From Oscillospiraceae bacterium (GTDB lineage: Bacteria; Bacillota; Clostridia; Oscillospirales; Oscillospiraceae): DNA of 12,063 nucleotides. A program made the position numbers and the translations under genes. The stretch is taken from contig JAKSQI010000036.1 of assembly GCA_024404215.1 (NCBI GenBank), positions 1 to 12,063 of the forward strand. The letters are read 5' to 3'. A model generated the notes under the pieces. The model was not told where the DNA came from. It saw only the letters and a program-made list of their open reading frames with translations, and made no database searches. Shown one piece after another: positions 7,088-12,063 of this stretch (position 1 is its first letter; each line of letters begins with the position of its first letter).

Positions 7088-8301
7088 GGAGTAGACTCCT
7101 TTCCTTCCCCTTTTCGGGAAAAGTGCACAGGTACTGCAGACCAGTCACTTCCGCAGCCCCTTTGCTCCGGATTGGGATAAGCCAGAGCATAAAGATCCGA
7201 AATCCCGCATTCCCGCTCAAAGCAGGTACGGCCCTGTTCATTCAGCTTTTTAACATCTGAGCTTCCGGTTAGAACAGGCAGCAGGGACTTCTGCTTCATG
7301 GAAGACAGCAAGGGTCTGGCCCCCTCTCCGGCAGCCAAAACCCGAAGATAGGTTGGCCTTTGCAAAGGGTCATCCCTTTGAATACCCAGCAGGGCACAGA
7401 TAACCATGCGCCGAAGGCGGGACATGGCATAGCGCTTGCTCTTGGCCAACCGCAGCAGCTCCTCTGCAGAGGACGACCGGCGTACAGCCTTATAAAGCCG
7501 ATCTCCCAGCCCTTCCCCTGCATCAGGCAGAGCCGCAAAGTCTTCTCTGGTCATGGTGCGCAGGCGGTAGAGCACAGCCTGCTCCAAAGAGGCGGCCGTT
7601 ACCGGCCCCCGACCTGCCGAGACTTCATCCTCAAAAACATTCAGGACGCCTTCCGGAATATCTTCCTGCCAGCTTTCCCCTGCTGCCAGCCGCTGACGAA
7701 TGCTGCTGCCGCTGCAGCCGGCGGCATCGTGTTCTGTTCCCCGGCGCTGAATGACCAAGGGACGTAGAGAACTCTTCTGCCGATACAGGGCTTTCAAATA
7801 TTCTACCGCCAGAATGTTATTTGGTTGGGATAGGCTATCCGCCCCTGCAACCCCCAAAGCCTCAAGCGCCCGTTGACGGGCAGCGGCATAGGAGATGCCC
7901 TGCCGCAGGCATTCCCGGATTTTTTCATCGGCCAAACCGGAGCAAAGAAACTCCGCCAACCCTGACAATAGTACCATATCATTGCTTTCAGCCCCAAAGG
8001 CCAGATAATCACAAATCCCGGCGGCTGCCAGCAGTTCGACCCCGGCAGAGGCGAACCCCTCTGCGGAAGAAAGGCAGGCCCCGGTGGGAAGCTGAAGCAC
8101 CAGGTCCGCCCCGCCGGCAACAGCGGCCCGAGCGCGGACCGAAGGATGGAAGGCAGACGGCTCCCCCCGCTGAACAGAACAGCCGCTCATGGCGCAGACA
8201 ATGGCCGTATCCGGGCCCAAACGGCGGCGTATTTCCTGAATTTGGTACCGATGCCCCCGATGGAAGGGATTATATTCACAGATAACGCCCACTACTGCCA
8301 T
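7084..8301 (-). CDS. tmcAL: tRNA(Met) cytidine acetate ligase (TmcAL, formerly YlbM)
   Basis: A 405-residue nucleotidyltransferase-fold protein. In Bacillus subtilis the family makes N4-acetylcytidine at the wobble position of elongator tRNA-Met from acetate and ATP. It opens with the HxGH nucleotide-binding motif in EYNPFHRGH (9-17), then has SGCSVQRGEPSAF (39-51), GADLVLQLPTGA (64-75), the family segment LSQPNNILAVEYLKAL near 157-172 and SGSSIRQRL near 198-206. Length is close to that of YlbM. The ATG at 8301 has AGGAG 7 bases upstream. It is the first gene of a tmcAL-murI-DUF2461 operon and is divergent from ackA. As I recall, that neighbourhood recurs in Clostridia, which fits the shared link to acetate. 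Confidence 0.93.
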   Translation of the reverse strand: MAVVGVICEYNPFHRGHRYQIQEIRRRLGPDTAIVCAMSGCSVQRGEPSAFHPSVRARAAVAGGADLVLQLPTGACLSSAEGFASAGVELLAAAGICDYLAFGAESNDMVLLSGLAEFLCSGLADEKIRECLRQGISYAAARQRALEALGVAGADSLSQPNNILAVEYLKALYRQKSSLRPLVIQRRGTEHDAAGCSGSSIRQRLAAGESWQEDIPEGVLNVFEDEVSAGRGPVTAASLEQAVLYRLRTMTREDFAALPDAGEGLGDRLYKAVRRSSSAEELLRLAKSKRYAMSRLRRMVICALLGIQRDDPLQRPTYLRVLAAGEGARPLLSSMKQKSLLPVLTGSSDVKKLNEQGRTCFERECGISDLYALAYPNPEQRGCGSDWSAVPVHFSRKGEGKESTP

Positions 8302-8352
8302 TTTTTCACTCCTGCTGCAAAAATACTATTGTAATCCGCAGGTATTCGTATT

Positions 8353-8381
8353 AGAATAGTACGGTACATTTTTGCTGTAAA
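8353..8381 (-). promoter_or_regulatory. Candidate promoter of the tmcAL operon
   Basis: On the minus strand a TTTACA -35 (8381-8376, five of six consensus bases) is followed by a 17-base spacer and a TATTCT -10 (8358-8353, four of six). The leader would be about 45 bases. A TACAAT at 8333-8328 is an alternative -10 but has no good -35. Confidence 0.5.
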
Positions 8382-8400
8382 ATGCGATTACATCTATATT
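8372..8400 (+). promoter_or_regulatory. Candidate promoter of ackA
   Basis: A TTGCTG -35 (8372-8377) is followed by a 17-base spacer and a TATATT -10 (8395-8400, five of six consensus bases). The predicted transcript starts near 8407, with a leader of about 33 bases. Its -35 box overlaps that of the divergent tmcAL promoter by two bases. Confidence 0.6.
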
Positions 8401-8439
8401 TTATAGCAATCCAAATATTATATCAAGAGGTATGAAAGC

Positions 8440-9642
8440 ATGAAAATTCTTGTTATCAACGCAGGCAGTTCCTCCCTCAAGTATCAGGTTTTCAACATGG
8501 ATGATGAGTCCATCATCGCCAAGGGCCTGTGCGAGCGCATCGGTATTGACGGCCATCTGAAGCACACCCCCGTTGGCAACGGCAAGCCCGTATTTGACGA
8601 GGACATGAGCTTCCCCACCCACGGCGAGGCCATTGCTGCTGTTCTGGACAAGCTGGTAAGCGCTGAGTACGGCGTAGTTGCCAGCATGGACGAAATCGGC
8701 GCTGTTGGTCACCGTGTACTTCACGGCGGCATGAAGTTCACCGCCAGCCAGCTGGTTACCGATGCCGTTAAGGAAGCCATTCGCGAGTGCTTCCCTCTCG
8801 GCCCCCTGCACAACCCCGCTAACCTGATGGGTATTGAAGCCTGCGAGAAGGCCATGCCCGGCGTTCCTCAGATTGCTGTATTTGATACTGCTTTCCATCA
8901 GACCATGCCCGCCAGCAGCTACATGTATGCTATTCCCTATAAGTACTACGAAGAGAACCAGATTCGCCGCTACGGCTTCCACGGCACCAGCCATCGCTAT
9001 GTTTCTGCTGAAGCCATCAAGGCCATGGGTCTGAAGGCCGAAGGCAGCAAGATTGTTACCTGCCACCTGGGCAACGGCTCCTCCATGGCTGCTGTTAAGG
9101 ACGGCAAGTGCTTTGACACCTCCATGGGTCTGACTCCTCTGGAAGGCGTTCCCATGGGCACCCGCTGCGGCAGCGTAGACCCCGCTGTTGTTGAGTTCAT
9201 TGCCAATAAGGAAGGTATTTCTGTTTCCGATACCCTGACCATGCTGAACAAGAAGTCCGGTGTTCTGGCCGTTTCCGGTGTTTCCTCCGACTTCCGTGAT
9301 TTGGACAACGCCGCCGCTGAAGGCAATGAGCGCGCTCAGCTGGCTTTGGATATGTTCACCTATGCTGTACGTAAGTACATTGGCTCCTACGCCGCTGCCA
9401 TGGGTGGTCTGGACGGCATCGTATTTACCGCCGGTATCGGTGAGAATTCTCCCTCCGTTCGTGCCGAGGTTCTGAAGGGTCTGGAATTCCTGGGCGTTAA
9501 GCTGGATGAGGAAGCCAACAACTGCCGCGGCAAGCTGACCAAGATTTCCACCGAGGACAGCACCGTTCAGGCATGGATTGTTCCCACCAACGAAGAGCTG
9601 GTTATTGCTCGCGATGCTCTGGATATCGTTTCCGCCAAGTAA
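8440..9642 (+). CDS. ackA: Acetate kinase
   Basis: A 400-residue cytoplasmic enzyme catalysing acetyl phosphate + ADP to acetate + ATP, the energy-yielding end of acetogenic fermentation. All active-site residues known from the Methanosarcina enzyme have counterparts: Asn7 in VINAGSSSLKYQ, Arg92 in HRVLHGG, Asp149 in VFDTAFH, His181 in RYGFHGTSHRYV, Arg242 in MGTRCGSVDP and Glu385 in PTNEEL. The nucleotide-binding segments HLGNGSS (209-215) and FTAGIGENS (329-337) are intact. The ATG at 8440 has AGAGG 9 bases upstream. Codon choice is strongly biased, as in highly expressed genes, which also creates a long open antisense frame. The usual partner pta is not in the window. The gene is monocistronic, closed by a terminator. 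Confidence 0.98.
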   Translation: MKILVINAGSSSLKYQVFNMDDESIIAKGLCERIGIDGHLKHTPVGNGKPVFDEDMSFPTHGEAIAAVLDKLVSAEYGVVASMDEIGAVGHRVLHGGMKFTASQLVTDAVKEAIRECFPLGPLHNPANLMGIEACEKAMPGVPQIAVFDTAFHQTMPASSYMYAIPYKYYEENQIRRYGFHGTSHRYVSAEAIKAMGLKAEGSKIVTCHLGNGSSMAAVKDGKCFDTSMGLTPLEGVPMGTRCGSVDPAVVEFIANKEGISVSDTLTMLNKKSGVLAVSGVSSDFRDLDNAAAEGNERAQLALDMFTYAVRKYIGSYAAAMGGLDGIVFTAGIGENSPSVRAEVLKGLEFLGVKLDEEANNCRGKLTKISTEDSTVQAWIVPTNEELVIARDALDIVSAK

Positions 9643-9656
9643 AAAATCCATCTTTT

Positions 9657-9686
9657 ACTGCCCACCTGACGGTGGGCAGTTTTTTT
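9657..9686 (+). terminator. Rho-independent terminator of ackA
   Basis: A 10-bp stem (9657-9666 with 9671-9680) closes a TGAC loop and is followed by an unbroken T-run through 9686. It lies 14 bases after the ackA stop. Confidence 0.95.
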
Positions 9687-9718
9687 GTAAAAAATGCAGT
9701 TTTTCTATCTGCATATCA

Positions 9719-9747
9719 TTGACAAGCGCCCCGGCGGGGCATACAAT
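9719..9747 (+). promoter_or_regulatory. Near-consensus promoter of the M-box/mgtE transcript
   Basis: A perfect TTGACA -35 (9719-9724), a 17-base spacer and a TACAAT -10 (9742-9747, five of six) place transcription start near 9753-9755, just ahead of the riboswitch. The spacer contains a perfect GCCCC-GGC-GGGGC palindrome (9728-9740). With such a strong promoter, control should rest mainly on the downstream riboswitch. Confidence 0.85.
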
Positions 9748-9760
9748 ACTAATGAAATAT

Positions 9761-9905
9761 ACCGGTAGGTAAGGTTACCGCGGGGATACGGGCTGCTGCC
9801 GCAACATGGTGGAGACACCATTCGCTGGTTAAGCAAGTCATGTCGAAGCACAAGGCATGATTCAATGCAGCAACATGCCCCGCGAAGCTGAAGCTCAAAC
9901 GGTGC
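9761..9905 (+). ncRNA. M-box (ykoK leader) magnesium riboswitch aptamer
   Basis: The region matches the M-box pattern in order. It has a GTAGGTAAGG segment at the 5' end, then GGCTGCTGCC (9791-9800), a 6-bp hairpin with GAGA loop (9806-9811 with 9816-9821), CTGGTTAA, an AGGCATGATTCAA stretch, and GAAGCTGAAGCTCAAACG near the 3' end. A 7-bp helix CGCGGGG/CCCCGCG (9779-9785 with 9878-9884) closes the core. It follows a strong promoter, precedes an intrinsic terminator and lies upstream of mgtE, the classic M-box target. By analogy with the B. subtilis mgtE leader, bound Mg2+ favours termination. The exact edges are approximate. Confidence 0.87.
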
Positions 9906-9919
9906 GTGCTTTTTTGCGT

Positions 9920-9953
9920 CATCCGTGGGCTTACTGCCGCGGATGTTTTTATT
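9920..9953 (+). terminator. Riboswitch-controlled intrinsic terminator
   Basis: A 9-bp stem (9920-9928 with 9937-9945, one wobble pair) is followed by TTTTT at 9946-9950 and then ATTTTG. It lies about 15 bases after the aptamer and well ahead of mgtE. It is the likely expression platform that stops transcription when Mg2+ is plentiful. Confidence 0.8.
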
Positions 9954-9975
9954 TTGCAAATGTGAGGTGAACACA

Positions 9976-10074
9976 ATGGACGCTGACAATAGTAACGGCA
10001 CGGTACCGGGCCGAAGTAGACTGCCGCATAGCGGCAAAAGAAAGCAGGCGTCCCTTGTGACTGCCTGCAGCTGA
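9976..10074 (+). CDS. Candidate 32-aa leader ORF between the M-box terminator and mgtE
   Basis: The ATG at 9976 has GAGGTG 6 bases upstream (9964-9969) and opens a 32-codon frame ending in TGA at 10072-10074, 76 bases before the mgtE ATG. The product begins MDADNSNGTVPGR, has a basic KRKQ patch near its middle-to-end, two prolines and one cysteine, and no membrane segment. I recognise no family. Two hairpins lie inside it: TGCCGC/GCGGCA (10022-10027 with 10031-10036) and GCAGGC/GCCTGC (10044-10049 with 10063-10068). Translation would therefore interfere with RNA folding here. It could be a regulatory leader peptide in the style of mgtL, a small Mg2+-related protein, or an open frame that is really structured RNA. 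Confidence 0.45.
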   Translation: MDADNSNGTVPGRSRLPHSGKRKQASLVTACS

Positions 10075-10110
10075 CGGCTATCGGTCGTGTCTTGCTCTTG
10101 TCTGAACCAC

Positions 10111-10125
10111 CCCACAGGCTGTGGG
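10111..10125 (+). promoter_or_regulatory. Hairpin directly upstream of the mgtE ribosome binding site
   Basis: A CCCACA/TGTGGG inverted repeat (10111-10116 with 10120-10125) with a 3-base loop lies 11 bases before the AAGGAGG of mgtE (10137-10143). No T-run follows, so it is not a terminator. It may be a structural spacer or part of a translational control element. Confidence 0.35.
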
Positions 10126-10150
10126 AATACTTTCAGAAGGAGGACACACA

Positions 10151-11506
10151 ATGGCAGAATTAACTGCAACGATTTCCGCAACCATGGAAACCCTGCTGGA
10201 AAGCAAGAAGTACAGCACCCTGCGTGACATTCTCAGCACCTTAAACGGTGCCGACATTGCCGCTTTATTTGAAGAACTGCCACACAACCGCATTTCCCTG
10301 CTCTTCCGCCTGCTGCCCAAAGAGCTGGCCGCTGAAACCTTTGTTGAAATGGACGGCGATGTTCAGGAAGCCTTGATTCGGAGCTTCTCCGACAGTGAGC
10401 TGAAGGAAATTGTGGATGAGCTCTACATGGATGACGCCGTTGATCTGGTAGAAGAAATGCCGGCCAATGTGGTGAAGCGCATCCTGTCCCAGGCGGATCC
10501 GGAGACCCGCCGACTGATTAACGAAATGCTGAAATACCCGGATGACTCCGCCGGCAGCATTATGACTACGGAGTATGTTGACCTTCGCCCGGACATGTCC
10601 ACGGAGGATGCCATCAAGCACATCCGCCGCACCGGCATTGACAAGGAGACTGTCAACGTCTGCTATATTACCGATGAACGCCGCCGTTTGGTTGGTACGG
10701 TTTCGCTCCGTGACCTGATTCTCTACCCGGAGGATGAGGTAATGGAAGACATCATGGAGACCAACGTCATTTCCGTAAACACCCTTGAAGACCAGGAAAA
10801 GGTAGCCGAGCAATTCGCCAAGTACGATTTTACCGCCATGCCCGTCGTTGACGGTGAAGGACGTTTGGTCGGCATTGTCACCGTTGATGACGCTATCGAT
10901 GTTTTGAAGGATGAGGCTACGGAGGATATGGAAAAGATGGCCGCTATTACGCCTTCCGATAAACCCTACCTGAAGCTGTCCAGCTGGGAAATCTTTAAGA
11001 GCCGTATCCCCTGGCTGCTGCTTTTGATGGTGTCTGCCACCTTTACCGGCTCTATCCTCAGCCACTTTGAAGAAGCTCTGCAAACCTGCATTGTTTTGGT
11101 TTCCTTCGTGCCAATGCTGATGGACACCGGCGGTAACAGCGGCGGTCAGGCTTCGGTTACCATTATCCGTGGCTTGTCCCTGCATGAAATTGAATTCAGC
11201 GATGTCTTTCGGGTTATTTGGAAAGAAATCCGAGTGGCCCTGCTTTGCGGCCTCTGTTTGGCCGTGGTCAACTTTGGAAAGCTGATGCTGATTAACAACA
11301 CCGGCATTTGGGTAGCACTGGTTGTCTGCCTGACTTTAGTAGCTACCGTTTTCTGCGCCAAGCTGGTAGGCTGCACTCTTCCCATTCTGGCCAAGAAAAT
11401 TGGCTTTGACCCGGCTGTTATGGCCAGTCCCTTTATTACCACCATCGTGGATGCCCTGTCTTTGCTGATTTATTTCAAATTTGCTCAGCTTTTCCTACAT
11501 CTGTAA
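10151..11506 (+). CDS. mgtE: Magnesium transporter MgtE
   Basis: A 451-residue Mg2+ channel/transporter of the inner membrane. An N-terminal superhelical MgtE_N domain (about 20-128) is followed by two CBS domains (about 132-195 and 200-257) that sense cytoplasmic Mg2+. A connecting helix and a five-helix membrane domain (about 286-450) complete it. The pore-region motif PMLMDTGGNSGGQAS (321-335) and the DPAVMASPFITTIVDALS segment (420-437) are intact; Asp420 matches the pore Mg2+ ligand of the Thermus protein. ATG 10151 is chosen because AAGGAGG lies 7 bases upstream; the frame extends to a GTG at 10121, which has no ribosome binding site. Expression should be controlled by the upstream M-box, turning on when Mg2+ is low. 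Confidence 0.97.
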   Translation: MAELTATISATMETLLESKKYSTLRDILSTLNGADIAALFEELPHNRISLLFRLLPKELAAETFVEMDGDVQEALIRSFSDSELKEIVDELYMDDAVDLVEEMPANVVKRILSQADPETRRLINEMLKYPDDSAGSIMTTEYVDLRPDMSTEDAIKHIRRTGIDKETVNVCYITDERRRLVGTVSLRDLILYPEDEVMEDIMETNVISVNTLEDQEKVAEQFAKYDFTAMPVVDGEGRLVGIVTVDDAIDVLKDEATEDMEKMAAITPSDKPYLKLSSWEIFKSRIPWLLLLMVSATFTGSILSHFEEALQTCIVLVSFVPMLMDTGGNSGGQASVTIIRGLSLHEIEFSDVFRVIWKEIRVALLCGLCLAVVNFGKLMLINNTGIWVALVVCLTLVATVFCAKLVGCTLPILAKKIGFDPAVMASPFITTIVDALSLLIYFKFAQLFLHL

Positions 11507-11510
11507 ACTA

Positions 11511-11548
11511 ACACCGCAAAGCCGGATCTGTGCTTTGCGGTGTATTTT
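11511..11548 (+). terminator. Rho-independent terminator after mgtE
   Basis: A perfect 12-bp stem (11511-11522 with 11532-11543) closes a 9-base loop and is followed by ATTTT. It begins 4 bases after the mgtE stop. The next gene starts 19 bases later, with no room for a good promoter, so some readthrough into it is probable. Confidence 0.8.
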
Positions 11549-11566
11549 CCGTCAAGGAGGCCCCTA

Positions 11567-12063
11567 ATGAAAAACATTGTACTGATTGGCATGCCCGGTG
11601 CCGGAAAAAGCACCATTGGTGTTCTGCTGGCTAAAACCATCGCCTACCGTTTTACCGACTGTGACCTTCTCATCCAGGAGAAAACCGGTGAGCCCTTGTA
11701 CAAGACCATTGAAAGAGATGGCATTGATGCCTTCCTGAAACTGGAAAATGATGTTATTGCCGGACTGGAAACCGATAAAACTGTTATCGCTACCGGTGGC
11801 AGCGCCATCTTTGGCAAGGAAGCCATGGAGCACCTAAAGCAGAGAGGCACCGTGGTCTACCTGAAGCTGCCCCCTGAGGAGATTGAGCAACGGGTGAATA
11901 ACATCACCACCCGTGGCATTGCCATGAAGCCCGGTGAATCCATCCGGGATGTGTATGCGGTTCGCGCTCCCCTCTACAATGCCTGGGCGGACCTGACCAT
12001 TGACTGCACCGACTGCAGCCCGGAGGATGTTATTGCTGCCCTGCTGCAGCAGCTGATTAACCT
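11567..12063 (+). CDS. Shikimate kinase-like P-loop kinase, 5' part (3' end outside window)
   Basis: The frame runs from the ATG at 11567, with AAGGAGG 6 bases upstream, to the window edge without a stop (165 codons). A Walker A motif GMPGAGKST (8-16) and an FTDCD segment (29-33) match the ATP- and substrate-binding Asp of shikimate kinase; TGGS (76-79) and VRAPLY follow in the usual order. Two points differ from classical AroK. The substrate-binding Arg of the FRxxE motif is replaced (FLKLE at 56-60, Leu57), and the lid has TTRGIAM instead of RPLL. I recall clostridial proteins of this type annotated as shikimate kinase. It may phosphorylate shikimate with an altered site, or a different small alcohol. 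No other aromatic-pathway genes are in view. Confidence 0.8.
   Translation, partial: MKNIVLIGMPGAGKSTIGVLLAKTIAYRFTDCDLLIQEKTGEPLYKTIERDGIDAFLKLENDVIAGLETDKTVIATGGSAIFGKEAMEHLKQRGTVVYLKLPPEEIEQRVNNITTRGIAMKPGESIRDVYAVRAPLYNAWADLTIDCTDCSPEDVIAALLQQLIN

Noticed and set aside
8401..9651. A 416-codon open frame antisense to ackA
   Set aside because: It mirrors ackA almost exactly. Its openness is explained by the biased codon use of the acetate kinase gene, and its composition (rich in G, A, V and N) matches no protein family.
9694..9714. An ATGCAG/CTGCAT inverted repeat after the ackA terminator
   Set aside because: The stem is only six bases with a nine-base loop, close to the mgtE promoter but outside its boxes. 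It is too weak to call as a site.
1..12063. CRISPR arrays, transposases, phage genes, toxin-antitoxin pairs, tRNA or rRNA genes
   Set aside because: I looked for direct-repeat arrays, integrase or transposase motifs and cloverleaf structures and found none.

Overview
The window reads as a chromosomal segment of an anaerobic, low-oxygen-adapted Firmicute (Clostridia or Negativicutes; I cannot place it more precisely). The reasons are a rubrerythrin of the peroxide-scavenging type, two large flavin oxidoreductases of the kinds common in gut anaerobes, acetate kinase, AAGGAGG-type ribosome binding sites, M-box control of a magnesium transporter, and a palindromic intergenic element that I remember from such genomes. 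There is no sign of plasmid, phage, transposon or CRISPR content. Base composition looks fairly even, and the acetate kinase gene shows the codon bias of a highly expressed gene.

Left part (1-5567). The 3' end of a rubrerythrin gene on the plus strand closes with a strong terminator. After a roughly 340-base gap with a candidate 52-codon ORF on the minus strand, a minus-strand FAD-dependent fumarate-reductase-like flavoprotein follows. Divergent to it is a small DUF805 membrane protein. Convergent to DUF805, and separated from it by two hairpins, is a minus-strand pair: an old-yellow-enzyme/2-enoate-reductase-like flavoenzyme and a DUF1294 membrane protein 12 bases downstream. A second gap (5214-5567) carries a multi-armed palindromic repeat.

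Middle (5568-8440). Three tightly packed minus-strand genes form an operon: tmcAL (tRNA-Met cytidine acetate ligase), murI (glutamate racemase, 4-base overlap) and a DUF2461 gene. tmcAL is divergent from ackA. The two proposed promoters overlap at their -35 boxes.

Right part (8440-12063). ackA (acetate kinase) ends in a classic terminator. It is followed by a near-consensus promoter, an M-box (ykoK) magnesium riboswitch, an intrinsic terminator, a 32-codon candidate leader ORF with its own ribosome binding site, and mgtE. After the mgtE terminator, a divergent shikimate-kinase-like gene runs off the window.

Functionally most of this is housekeeping: acetate and ATP metabolism, Mg2+ uptake, cell-wall D-glutamate, tRNA modification and peroxide defence. 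The less understood parts are the two flavoenzymes of unknown substrate, the extra ORF between the M-box and mgtE, and the kinase with an altered substrate-binding position. I found no clearly new multi-gene system.
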